Source: Apostichopus parvimensis (taxonomy: Eukaryota > Echinodermata > Holothuroidea > Aspidochirotida > Stichopodidae). Taken from it: a stretch of DNA of 55,737 nt. The notes under the pieces are model-generated. The model saw only the letters and a program-made list of their open reading frames with translations, had not been told where the DNA came from and ran no database searches. Location of the stretch: contig KN883388.1 of NCBI GenBank assembly GCA_000934455.1, forward strand, positions 24,029 to 79,765, written 5' to 3'. A program made the position numbers and the translations under genes. This document shows positions 24,101 to 31,400 of this stretch, piece by piece (the stretch's first letter is position 1; each line of letters starts with the position of its first letter).

Positions 24101-25343
24101 GTTAAAGGAGAATTCTTGCTTCTTATTTTGAACGGAAACGAAATAGCTTATAATGTCAGCAGAGACTATGTAGAGTAATATCATTTGAAATAAAGATGAA
24201 AGTAAATTTACATCTACATGAGATGTACAGCTGTAGTGCAGTAGCGGAGCGTCCATACAGTCAGGGGGGGTGGATGCCCCCCCTGACGGACTCAAATGGA
24301 CTGCTGGCGCCCTTTTCAGCTTTTTACCACTTTTTACTTATTTGCGATTATTGACTTTTTTATTGCGCTCTCATTTACCTATTGACATTTGTCACATTTT
24401 GTTGGTGTAATTTTCTGACAAAATGGCGATAACACCTATTTATTCTTCGTTTATCTGCAAATTAGCAAGGCCCGGAAAGGGTCATTTCCGGCGATCTAGA
24501 GTGTATCTTTACTCAAAAATTTCTGTACGCTCCGCGCCAACCAATGGTGGCGCTCCGCTTAGATAGTGTAAAAAGCGCCCCTACAGACCATTCTCGCCCC
24601 CCCTGACCAATACCCCTAGCTCCGCCACTGCTGTAGTGTATATCCTTGTCATGCATGCCACTTAAACACTTCAGGACAAGATCCTCATTTGTTATATATT
24701 CTTAAGGGATAACATTTCCTTTTTTCCCCACCAAAAGGTACATATACTTTTGACACTATTTCATCTTATCCTGACATGTACATTTTCAGAGAAATGACTG
24801 TAATTTTCACAAAATTGGATGCAAGAAGATCTAAGGTAAGGAATAGTATGAGGACCGAGGCACAGGACTGCATCACCATTCACTTGCAGCAAATGAAAAA
24901 CTTGCAGCTAGGAAAGTAAGCTTTAATTAAACCGACCTTAACATTATTTCTTCTGCCATTGGATGCATCTAATATATTTAAGTACTGTTTTATCTTTTGA
25001 AAATGAGCTGTCAATGTCCAGAGTTATTGCATTTAGAAATGGACTGGGCTGCTACAGTGTAGTTAGAAACAATATAGAAGCTATATAGCTGTTTGCATCC
25101 CAGATAACAATGGGTGACAACTTCTGTATCATAAAAAAAAAAAAATGCAGAAGAGAGAAGGGGGTTTTGTTTTGATGGAAGATTAGCTAATGGTGATAGT
25201 ACAAAAATCACATCTACACACACATTTAACAGGAATTTATATTAAGTACTAGAAGATAAAATTCAAGCAATTAATATGATCGAATGCTATGATTTTACCT
25301 TGGGAGACTTCTCCATGGAAGGTTCTGTGAAAAGTGAGACCAT
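698..25343 (-). CDS. SAM and RING-finger E3 ubiquitin ligase with LRSAM1-like C-terminus (17 coding exons, complete)
   Basis: Joining 17 exons (25299-25343, 23954-24098, 21556-21683, 15640-15706, 14462-14616, 11117-11248, 10423-10507, 9462-9513, 7240-8661, 6694-6891, 6086-6316, 5555-5690, 4442-4687, 3185-3322, 2302-2430, 1838-2107, 698-841) gives 1240 codons plus TGA; every junction has GT/AG and agreeing phase. Residues 1-930 are charged, low complexity and unrecognised. Residues 988-1014 form a basic coiled coil (LTGLLKQLICKKQEREQQ) like the one before the SAM domain of LRSAM1. A SAM domain follows at about 1066-1122, and a C3HC4 RING at 1186-1220 (C1186, C1189, C1201, H1203, C1207, C1210, C1217, C1220) contains FLNCGHVCCC, nearly as in LRSAM1. 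By family, it should transfer ubiquitin from an E2 in the cytosol. The LRRs of LRSAM1 are absent. The start is the in-frame ATG of the first coding exon; a missed symmetric exon in the long introns is possible. Confidence 0.82.
842..1837 (-). other. Ligase intron 16
   Basis: Intron between the two RING-coding exons. AT-rich; no exon, RNA gene or repeat structure recognised inside. Confidence 0.6.
1838..2107 (-). CDS. SAM-RING ligase exon 16 (SAM end, linker, first RING cysteines)
   Basis: 90 codons between ATCACAG and GTAAGT. Starts LGITDPEIQRRLQEEID, closing the SAM fold, then a charged linker, then AECVICMDNQ with the first two RING cysteines (C1186, C1189). Human LRSAM1 carries P(S/T)AP motifs for TSG101 in this linker; here only ISSAPEGYEP is present. 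Confidence 0.88.
2302..2430 (-). CDS. SAM-RING ligase exon 15 (SAM domain, first two thirds)
   Basis: 43 codons between TCTCTAG and GTAGGT: DVFIPIVKKNEITIDRLYQL followed by MPSDFTE. The pattern of aromatic/Ile core, N-E-I-T then L..L...D matches SAM domains; the closest recalled relative is the SAM domain of LRSAM1. Confidence 0.85.
2431..3184 (-). other. Ligase intron 14
   Basis: AT-rich intron between the poly-Glu exon and the SAM exon. A short exon-like stretch near 2782-2812 was considered and not accepted because its phase does not fit. Confidence 0.55.
3185..3322 (-). CDS. SAM-RING ligase exon 14 (acidic linker, poly-Glu)
   Basis: 46 codons, phase 0, between CCCAAG and GTAAAG. A (TTC)n-type run on the plus strand at about 3226-3246 encodes a poly-Glu stretch, so length variation between individuals is likely. 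Confidence 0.75.
3325..3470. repeat. Segmental duplicate, copy A (uninterrupted)
   Basis: About 145 bases that recur at about 3757-4403, where a transposon splits them. Shared text includes CTGTGTAT, ATCGACTGT and CAGAGTTC. This copy shows the empty insertion site. Confidence 0.8.
3757..4403. repeat. Segmental duplicate, copy B (interrupted by MITE)
   Basis: The left part (3757-3803) and right part (4298-4403) together match copy A at 3325-3470 with modest divergence. The 494 bases between them are the MITE. Confidence 0.8.
3804..4297. mobile_element. hAT-like non-autonomous element (MITE)
   Basis: Ends are near-inverted: CAGGGGCAAAGCCAG on the left and CTGGCTACGCCCCTG on the right. ACTGT is repeated at both flanks; copy A supports a short target duplication. 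It contains a core, GAGCGGAGCGCCACCATTGG, shared with the element at 24239-24630. No transposase reading frame. Confidence 0.75.
4442..4687 (-). CDS. SAM-RING ligase exon 13 (coiled coil)
   Basis: 82 codons, phase 0 at both ends, between GGAATAG and GTAAGT. The end (residues 988-1014, ERSNLTGLLKQLICKKQERE) resembles the coiled coil that precedes the SAM domain in LRSAM1; from here on the protein follows LRSAM1 order. Confidence 0.8.
4688..5554 (-). other. Ligase intron 12
   Basis: AT-rich intron without recognised repeats or genes. Confidence 0.55.
5555..5690 (-). CDS. SAM-RING ligase exon 12
   Basis: One base plus 45 codons between TTTTAAG and GTTTGT. Richer in aromatic residues than the exons before it (DDIFKKF, RDFFEDEFFASDWKRH), so a binding helix or the start of the folded C-terminal part is plausible. 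Confidence 0.75.
6086..6316 (-). CDS. SAM-RING ligase exon 11
   Basis: One base, 76 codons and two bases between TCAACAG and GTGAGT. Begins SDDEKVNPDICSNFRRRS. No domain recognised. Confidence 0.75.
6350..6455. repeat. Short AT-rich tandem repeat
   Basis: About six imperfect copies of a TTTTTATATGAAAATT-type unit in ligase intron 10. Low complexity; no function apparent. Confidence 0.7.
6694..6891 (-). CDS. SAM-RING ligase exon 10
   Basis: One base, 65 codons and two bases between ATCTCAG and GTAATT. Basic and Ser-rich (RRSFSTSYDVNESRRRTNSS), continuing the disordered region. Confidence 0.75.
7240..8661 (-). CDS. SAM-RING ligase exon 9 (1.4 kb exon with repeated TP/SP-FDD motif)
   Basis: One long open exon of 1422 bases between TTTGCAG and GTAAGT encodes residues 270-744. 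It is hydrophilic (Arg, Asp, Ser) with no folded domain in view. Four units at exact 30-residue spacing (residues 386-505) read roughly as acidic run, D-I-T-P-R-Y, R-R-D-R-F-D-D. Looser copies recur: SRFDDSNKWSSRGTD near 548, SKFDDAARWAGRGSD near 627 and SRLDETSRWRERCD near 339. Several SP/TP sites sit in front of the motif. Open reading in antisense frames here is only a by-product of this exon. Confidence 0.85.
8046..8315 (-). repeat. In-frame 90-bp coding repeat
   Basis: Three close copies of a 90-base unit inside the 1.4 kb exon; a fourth, more diverged unit continues to 7956. The exact multiple of three keeps the frame and produces the 30-residue protein repeats. Confidence 0.85.
8662..9461 (-). 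other. Ligase intron 8
   Basis: AT-rich intron, nothing recognised. Introns 7 (9514-10422) and 6 (10508-11116) are likewise plain. Confidence 0.5.
9462..9513 (-). CDS. SAM-RING ligase exon 8
   Basis: Two bases, 16 codons (QSLSSKLMEELLEEDE) and two bases, between TCTTAG and GTAACT. Both phases fit exons 7 and 9. An amphipathic acidic helix is likely. Confidence 0.7.
10423..10507 (-). CDS. SAM-RING ligase exon 7
   Basis: 28 codons plus one base between TTTCAG and GTAAGA. It ends in a strongly basic patch (KGKMKRRRLSSSKR) that could act as a nuclear-localisation or phosphate-binding patch; inference only. Confidence 0.72.
11117..11248 (-). CDS. SAM-RING ligase exon 6 (predicted coiled coil)
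   Basis: 44 codons, phase 0 at both ends, between TGCAG and GTATTG. Residues 181-204 (HAKIEELIRLKKKLEDLKA) have heptad-like spacing of I/L residues and fit a coiled coil; the rest is Lys/Glu-rich. Confidence 0.78.
12071..12099. repeat. (TA)n microsatellite
   Basis: About 14 uninterrupted TA units in ligase intron 5. Confidence 0.95.
12582..13231 (-). other. Two unassigned open stretches in ligase intron 5
   Basis: Two minus-strand open frames of 69 and 81 codons (12582-12791 and 12986-13231). One contains KKWDSIWENIKVFNYPS, the other TDKEGKLYCEVCCTYLHYQY. They are more protein-like than chance frames nearby but show no convincing splice partners or family. They could be decayed transposon coding sequence or noise. 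Confidence 0.25.
13960..14123. mobile_element. Fold-back (long inverted repeat) element
   Basis: Arms of about 45 bases, GGGTTAATCAACGGTCTAGC on the left and its exact complement at 14104-14123, match with only a few changes. The centre contains smaller nested stems (TGCACGAGGGC with GCCCGAGTGCA). The whole 164 bases can fold into one cruciform. No coding capacity; looks like a MITE. Confidence 0.85.
14113..14325. repeat. Second inverted repeat abutting the fold-back element
   Basis: GTTCATTCATAC at about 14124-14135 and GTATGAATGAAC at 14301-14312 are inverted copies, extended outward by GATTAA-type sequence. Between them a fragment near 14228-14256 repeats the GTGCGTTACTCACAGGATTAA-type text of the neighbouring element. 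Confidence 0.65.
14462..14616 (-). CDS. SAM-RING ligase exon 5
   Basis: Two bases plus 51 codons between ATTCAG and GTGAGG. Arg-rich, with RTGLRRSTSQVEPERHRRG, a likely basophilic-kinase type sequence. The end is in phase 0. Confidence 0.72.
15576..15596 (+). other. G-quadruplex-type G runs
   Basis: Runs of 5, 6 and 6 Gs separated by single As, followed by GG, on the plus strand (the template strand of the ligase gene), in the intron after exon 4. Confidence 0.7.
15640..15706 (-). CDS. SAM-RING ligase exon 4
   Basis: 22 codons plus one base (SHSFDGDIFEETADKF...) between TTCCAG and GTCTGT. Phase agrees on both sides. Short, so less certain than its neighbours. Confidence 0.65.
16528..16806. 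repeat. Diverged tandem duplication, about 142-bp unit
   Basis: Two copies (about 16528-16669 and 16670-16806). Each contains CATCRTGTGACARACGTAA, then CTTTGTAAA, then GACAATGA and AGAGAAATRCAT. Located in ligase intron 3. Confidence 0.75.
16808..17100 (+). repeat. Dispersed repeat family R1, long copy
   Basis: Begins ATGTGTAAAAGTAAGT, then GACGTTTCGATCC, a short hairpin and ATCTTCTTC, then CAAGTTACAGTAACAGAA and a purine-rich body. Copies lie at about 21296-21421, 26823-26935, 41590-41940 and 51010-51190. The open frame over the purine-rich body is not a gene. Confidence 0.85.
17487..17940. repeat. Tandem array of about 4 units of roughly 115-120 bp
   Basis: Each unit carries GCTATTATATCTTTGGTG, a GCATAG-type stretch with TTTTGCGATGC, TATCAGATAAATTA and TTTCTGTGTAC. 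AT-rich satellite-like array in ligase intron 3. Short minus-strand open frames here simply follow the repeat. Confidence 0.85.
18055..18380 (+). mobile_element. LINE 3' end fragment (CR1/L2/Rex-like non-LTR retrotransposon)
   Basis: The open part at about 18063-18260 encodes the usual last block of a non-LTR reverse transcriptase ORF: SVPTVRTSTYGYRCF, then APQLWNSLP, then FQKELKTFLF and a stop. A short 3' UTR ends in GCGCTTTACAAATTC and an ATT microsatellite. Only the 3' end is present, typical of 5'-truncated insertions. It sits antisense in the ligase intron. Confidence 0.8.
18400..20180. other. Part of ligase intron 3
   Basis: About 1.8 kb, AT-rich, with no recognisable gene or element boundary. 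Small repeats of GTTTCAAGCTGCCA near 19560-19610 only. Confidence 0.45.
20188..20315 (+). mobile_element. LINE/SINE 3' tail with hairpin
   Basis: A palindrome (ACCAGGGA...TCCCTGGT) is followed by TGAGCAGGACTACCCTCATT and an AT microsatellite. The same tail, with a different hairpin, occurs at about 46043-46135. Tail hairpins plus simple repeats are typical of CR1/L2-type retrotransposons. Confidence 0.6.
21296..21421 (+). repeat. Dispersed repeat R1, copy 2
   Basis: Carries the upstream block (GCAAACTGCTTATCCACTAG), then GTGTAAAAGTAAGTTGGCC, the GATCCTAGCAGGATC hairpin and ACAAGTAACAGTAACAGAA. Confidence 0.85.
21556..21683 (-). CDS. SAM-RING ligase exon 3
   Basis: Two bases completing Asp64, then 42 codons, between AAATAG and GTAAGT. 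Acidic and Ser-rich (DGNWDEDDRPTSQSP); no domain recognised. Confidence 0.75.
21684..22660 (-). other. Part of ligase intron 2
   Basis: AT-rich; no gene, RNA or element recognised. Confidence 0.45.
22672..22995 (+). mobile_element. tRNA-derived SINE
   Basis: A tRNA-like head has an A box (TGGTCTAATGG) and B box (GGTTCCAGTCC) at proper spacing, then a body with GGCAAAGTTCTTTACCCGGG, as in many SINE bodies. It is no intact tRNA gene: the acceptor stem does not close. The 3' end is approximate. Confidence 0.65.
23000..23950 (-). other. Part of ligase intron 2
   Basis: AT-rich, with a short TA run near 23726; no gene recognised. Confidence 0.45.
23954..24098 (-). CDS. SAM-RING ligase exon 2
   Basis: 48 codons plus one base between TTTAACAG and GTAAGT. 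It encodes residues 16-63 with a proline-rich stretch (KPPPKPRNGY) that could be an SH3-type ligand; this last point is inference. Confidence 0.75.
24239..24630. mobile_element. hAT-like MITE with perfect 8-bp target duplication
   Basis: Terminal sequences CAGTAGCGGAGC and GCTCCGCCACTG are inverted copies; CTGTAGTG flanks both ends exactly (24231-24238 and 24631-24638). An 8-base duplication and CA(G) termini fit the hAT superfamily. Its core CCAATGGTGGCGCTCCGC, read on the other strand, matches the element at 3804-4297. No coding region. Confidence 0.88.
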
Positions 25344-25394
25344 AATTCTTAACCACCATGTAAGGATTCAAACTTTCCTCTCAATAAATCAGTC
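25299..25394 (-). CDS. SAM-RING ligase exon 1 (start codon) with 5' UTR part
   Basis: A pyrimidine-rich tract and CAG end just above 25394, giving about 51 bases of untranslated exon, then ATG at 25341-25343 and 15 codons (MVSLFTEPSMEKSPK) to a GTAAAA donor. A second ATG 16 bases upstream is out of frame, overlaps the start, and would terminate in the next exon. This ATG is chosen because only its frame runs through the following exons. Confidence 0.65.
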
Positions 25395-27538
25395 CTGGAT
25401 GGGAAAAAAAGGTTGGAATTGTTTTTTCCCCCACTAACGATAATAAGTAATTTTGATAAGTACTCGGTTTACTTGTACAGTGGAAGGTAACCAAACATTC
25501 TGATGTACCCATTTATCAACAAATAATATGGCACATGTAAGTGAAAATTTAGCTTTTGAAGAATGTGTGTTAAGATTACAGATAAACACACTAAGTAATC
25601 ATGTGAGTAACTTTGATTGATTATTAATGATTATAAATTTGATTGATTTTTTTTAAATTATTGATTGATTGATTAATTTGATAAATTGATTATTAATTGA
25701 GTATTAATGTTACCTCAAAGATACAGTAGCATAGAGACATAAATACTGCTTAGATTAGTGGACTTTTGTCTGGTTCCCAATCAGTGTCTGATCATTTAGG
25801 CAGTGCTGGAATATATCCACTTTGAGGGCTTCAAAGTTCGTCATCAGAAATATTATTACATACATATTGTATCATCAAAGCATAGATCTAAATTATTTGA
25901 TTGATTTTTTTTATTAATTAACCTATCCCTGATTGATTGAAACATGGAATAATTAAAAAAAAACAAAGGATGATATTTCTGTGATTTTGCTGTGACCAAA
26001 TAAGTCTTTATGACATGTTTCAAAATATTGCTTATTACTACTCAACAGCAATATTTGCTGTTGGACATGTATGGACTAGGTTTTGGATTGCATGAATTTT
26101 TGCAGAGGGCAAGACAGGACACCAACTGAATTACTTCTTTTGTCATTAAAGGAGACACAAAGCCAGCTGCCATCATATATGTTTTATGTGATATCTGATC
26201 AATTTCATTCCGAACAATTAATTTTTTAAGCTAAGAAAAATCTTTTTGCATTTGGGAGATATCACATATTTAATGCTCCTTCAAAAACTAGGCTGAGGAC
26301 TTTATCAAGTCTAAGAAGAACATCATTGAGCCACATCTTATTCAGTTTTCTCTTGTTTTTCTTTACTTATTTCAATGTTTAGCTTCTGTTATGAAGATGG
26401 ATTGCAATCTGAATTTAAAATATTGAAATTCTTTACATGACCTAATGATGGCAGTTGCTTTAGAGTCAACAGTGTTAATATTTTACCATGGAGTTATGAA
26501 GAAAAAGAGAGACAAAGTAAAAAAGTTTCAGATTGAAGTGACACTATGACATCACAGATTATAAAAAAAACTCCCAGACAAAACTTTTAAACCAAGGTAC
26601 CTCCCAAATAAAGCAAGTTTTTTTATAAGCTGTTTGGATGCAGTTGTTTTTCACAACAACTCGGCTATATTTAGCTAAAGACGATGGATAAATTTATGTC
26701 ATCTTTTTTACGCACAGATATCAGCTCTTTCTTGTGAGTTTATTGCTTTTAGCCTACGTGGGAAATTTCATATATAAACAATGCGGTCCCTGCTTGATTA
26801 GAACTAAATCATTACTGAAACTAATTACTGCTAGGATCGAAACGTCAGGCCAACTTACTTTTACACATTCTATTACACAGGCTCTCTAGTGGATAAGCAG
26901 TTTGCTTACAGTTTTATTTTATTTTGAAACTAATTAAGCATATAGGCTGATACTGGTCTTGTTACAGTGCTTGCCTTACATTAATCTGAAGTAGACTACA
27001 ACATATTCACACTCACTCGAAGAGCAATTTTGGGTTCATCTTACTGATTAAAGTCTTACTTTTCATACAATAAACAATGACAAAAAAATGGGAATTTCAG
27101 GATTCCAGCTTGTGCTATTATTGTGAAATTATTTTCTAGGCTTAGCTGCCTAGGCCATTAATAGAACTGAGCAAATCTATAATTTAAAATTTGGTTGAGT
27201 GAATATATAGAAAGGTAGTCAAGGAGACAGGCAAACAAAGAATCAATTGCAAGTAAACACTGAAACACATGAATTTATCATGGAACAAAAAATTGTAAAC
27301 ATATATCAGATATGCCAAAAAGTACATTTAGTGATACTGCATATAACTTAGCATTGGAGTGTATTGCTACTGGGCTCTAAATTTCACTCTTGGGCAAAAC
27401 TGGCAAAGTTGAATTAAGATTGAATTACATAGGCCTAGGCTTTTATGAGGCAGTTATTATTTTTAAAAGACTAAAATAACTAAGAAAACCATCCTATCTT
27501 AAGCTAGGACATGCCTTTAACATAGAATTTTCTCACCT
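25395..27538 (-). other. Putative ligase 5' intron
   Basis: Between the acceptor before exon 1 and a good donor (CAG/GTGAGA) at 27533-27538. Contains an R1 repeat copy at 26823-26935 and AT-rich sequence with GATTGATT repeats around 25615-25700; nothing coding. Confidence 0.4.
26823..26935 (-). repeat. Dispersed repeat R1, copy 3 (opposite orientation)
   Basis: Reads CTAGGATCGAAACGTCAGGC, AACTTACTTTTACACATTCT, then GGATAAGCAGTTTGC: the complement of the 21296-21421 copy. Confidence 0.85.
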
Positions 27539-27900
27539 GACCAACACTTGGCAACAACAGTTCCACTTCTGATTACATCTTCACTCAAAAAGTCAGTCCA
27601 TTGCTTACATTAGAATTCTTTACAATTTCTTGAACAGTGGTGAAGTGAAAGTTATGATGAACTAACTTATCTCAAAATTCTCTCTGATATAGTGTTATTA
27701 TCTGAGATTCTGATGAGAATGCGTATAGCCTAATACCTAGCGGCTGATTGTCTATCTGCTTTGTTACTAACGTTAGGACGCAGTCAAACTAAATCAAATG
27801 TAAAGTAGCCTAACGTTACGCTTTTATGTACCCTCCACACGTTAGCTTAGTCTTCTAATAATTATATTTGTCGACAGACAGAAATTAGATCAAAAGAGTT
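27539..27900 (-). promoter_or_regulatory. Putative 5' untranslated exon and promoter region of the ligase gene
   Basis: A strong donor (CAG/GTGAGA) at 27538/27539 would end a noncoding first exon spliced to the acceptor at 25394. The transcription start cannot be placed from sequence; this lies about 5 kb downstream of the SEC16 stop, as expected for the gap between the genes. Confidence 0.3.
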
Positions 27901-28107
27901 CATCCTACTCTGACGAACATGACATCACTGAACGTGTACGATATTTACAGTTTAGTCTAACACTAACAGTCACCGATAATACCTCACGAAACGTTGCTGT
28001 GTACGATAAAGAAACGAAACATTCTGACCAGGGACCCCTGGTATGTTGACTATGGCAGGAATGTGTGTGACTTTTAGGCGCACAGGGTGTAAGCAATAGG
28101 GGGACAC

Positions 28108-28190
28108 TTCTCTTACGCTAGCTCAGTGGACGAGCGCGCTGACTGAATTGATTAGGGACTATACCGATGCAGGTTAGTGCCAGGGTGACC
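28108..28190 (+). mobile_element. tRNA-like SINE head (fragment)
   Basis: GCTAGCTCAGTGGACGAGCG resembles an A box and D arm, and GATGCAGGTTAGTGCC a degraded B box. The rest runs toward the assembly gap. Not a functional tRNA. Confidence 0.4.
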
Positions 28191-28243
28191 ACTTGAAATG
28201 CAAAACTTTAAAAATACGAAGAAAACAACTAAGAACAAACAAA

Positions 28244-28423
28244 NNNNNNNNNNNNNNNNNNNNNNNNNNNNNNNNNNNNNNNNNNNNNNNNNNNNNNNNN
28301 NNNNNNNNNNNNNNNNNNNNNNNNNNNNNNNNNNNNNNNNNNNNNNNNNNNNNNNNNNNNNNNNNNNNNNNNNNNNNNNNNNNNNNNNNNNNNNNNNNNN
28401 NNNNNNNNNNNNNNNNNNNNNNN
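28244..28423. other. Assembly gap (180 N)
   Basis: Run of N; open frames drawn across it are meaningless. Confidence 1.
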
Positions 28424-31400
28424 ATGTCCGTATGAAGCTACCATACATAATGCATCTCTAGTTTAGTAATGATACCTAATCTAATATTAACCTCTCTAAT
28501 GAAAGTATAGTAAAAAGCAACAATTATACTTTGGTTTAATGAAAATTTCAATGACGATTTATATTTAAGTTTGGCAGTTCACTATATCACTCATTAGAAA
28601 AAACGACATAAAGAAGTAGATTAAGAAAATAAAGAACCCAAGAAATTAAGTTAAATTCAAACTTTCTTTTATTCAACAGAGACAAGACCCATGTCTTTGT
28701 TCATCTTTTGTCACTCTCTCTTGCTCTCTCCATCCACCATTTAAATTATTTTACAAAGAATAGTTCTCTATATTTTAGTCTGTTACCTTATTGATTGCAA
28801 TTGAGTTACCTTAATTATCACCCAAACTTAAATATTTAATATTGTAGTAGTACCGTAGTTATCACCATTATTTCGATAAAGGTTCAAATTTCTATAAACC
28901 TTCAACTCGATGATCCCAAGTCAACGAGAATTCAGTATTCATGTTACTAATAATTCCAGGAGTGAAATAATTTACATTACTTACTACAAGGCCTACAAGC
29001 TCCATGGAAAGTGACGAGGTATTAAAATAATCTTTCATTAATTTTTCGAAAAATATTCACGGTAGTTTAATACAGAGGGGACAATAAAATCAATATGACA
29101 TATACCATGGTAATTATGGAATTATTTTCCATAAAAAAGTGCAGGATTGAAAATACATTGGAAGCAAAATTAACTAGATAACAGGCAAATTGATGAAACA
29201 GGTATCTGGGTTTCAACTCATATAATCTGTTAAATATAAGGAAAACATTACATTTTCATAGATAGAATTACAAGCATTTTAGATCTAACTTGATGTTTTT
29301 TTTTTGCTTTTATTCCCTTCTTCATCCCTGAAAATGTGCTCCAGGCAGAGAATAGTAATACCAATTTTTTTCCAAATATTGGATAATTTTCTTTTTATAG
29401 AAAAAGTCAAAAGTCGGAAAGGAGCTCTTTTTTTTGTCTTTCAGAGAATCTCAAGCCTATGAATTAAAGTGAACATATTTCATAATTTTGAGATTATGGG
29501 TGTAACAAGAAATTGTTGTACCTTCTATTTATTATAATTGGTAATTTCCAACGGAAACACACAGAACACTGTGCTCTTAATTAAAGTGTACACAACTATG
29601 CAAATAAGCATAGTTTTGATCTTTACTTTAAGTACCTCGTTTCAATCTATGAAAAAAATTAATTTCTTAAAAGTTGCATGAAATTACAATTCTTTCAAAC
29701 TGCAAAAGCAGGATTCTGAAAACTACTTAAATGGCAGCTTCAGTACAACTTTCATTTTTATATATTTTTTATAGCATTAACAAGTTTTTTTTTTATACAA
29801 CAATAATTAACAAGAAAGTTATCCTCCAATGAGAGGGTTAATTCTGTTCAAGTGTGACAGTTGAAAAGTGCTTTGTACTTTGAGTTGAAGATAGTTGTCC
29901 ATCTCAGAGACTTTTACTGTATTTTATGTTCAAACCAACTGCTGCTACATGATACCTATGAATGAGTACTTTGGTCGCATACATTACAACACACCATGAA
30001 TTGTGATGTCCAACACCCATTTATTATATATAGAACTCAGACATCACAGGCTATATTATCTCTCACCTCATATTGGTGTCATTCACAATGATTGTTACAA
30101 GAAAAATCCAGAAACATCAGAGTTTTACATTAATTTCTTATTCAATTTTTTTTTTTTTGCAGAGAAATAGTCAAAAATGTATTACAGACTGATTCCTGTT
30201 ATAATCTCTGACTTACACTAAATATCACACTCTATTAATTTATTATTATTATTTTGTTTCTGATCAATTAAAACCTACCAAAGTGTATAAGACAAAAATT
30301 GATTGATGGTTGAAAATGAAAACCAGACAGCCAAGTGACGTTATTTTGGTATGAGAATATTTACTGTAACACTATACAGACAAGATTTCAAGTATTGACC
30401 ACTTGAACTGACCACTGAGAATTGGCACGTTCATTAAAACCTATAAGAGGAATATAAGACACAAACAATTGATGACTTTAGAAATTTAACAAATGAATAA
30501 CTCAAAGTGGGGATGGTGTGACCCAGCTTTTAGAGAATCAAGCTAACATGTTCACACCATCATGGAAGAATCAAACCAGGGACATAAGCTGTACTTCAAC
30601 CACCAAACATTTGGCAAAATAAATAGAAACTAGAGAAAAAATTGGGACATTACTTGCAACCGTTAACTTTCGTATGCTTAAGGAAAAGTAACAAGTGGCT
30701 TCAGAATTGAAACAAAGGAAGCTAATGTCTCTAATTGCTACATTGTATCTGAAAAATAATGCCGAAATATATCTGGTGTCATTGGAGAGGTGAAATCAAA
30801 CCATTTCATTCTTTTTAAGACTAACCCAGACATTTATATTTCATTTGCTCTCTGAAAAAGAACTAGCTATGTATATAAATCCACAAAATACTTTATCATT
30901 ATCATAACAAAGACCCACTATATCCTTCAAGCAAGACATTTTGTTTAATTTAAAAAAAAAATTCTACAATTTTTTGATGAGGGAAATATTTTATACACTG
31001 CATTTGGAAAAAATGACTTTATCAGTTATTTCAACATCTATTCTTTTTTGTTATTCAATTTTGTTTTGTTCTTGTTAAAATTTGGTCCCAATGGGCTGTA
31101 GAGAAGAGTGACTAATGTGAATATGTACATATAAAGTCAATGTAGATTAACAGCTTCTCTGGTAAGCACAGTTAAGAAAATTCTTCAAAAAGTCTTCAAA
31201 AAGGTCTGTTCGATATATTTGAATAATAAATTTCAATACAGGTAAGAGAACTTCAGAAAAAGTTATAACAATTTTACACCCTTTTTAAAGACAAGTCAAT
31301 TAACCTACATCCTCTTCCAACCAAAAAAAACAAAAACAAAATGATCATAATTTTCAAAGAATGAGCTTAATATCGGATGAAACTATATAACAGAAAAAAA

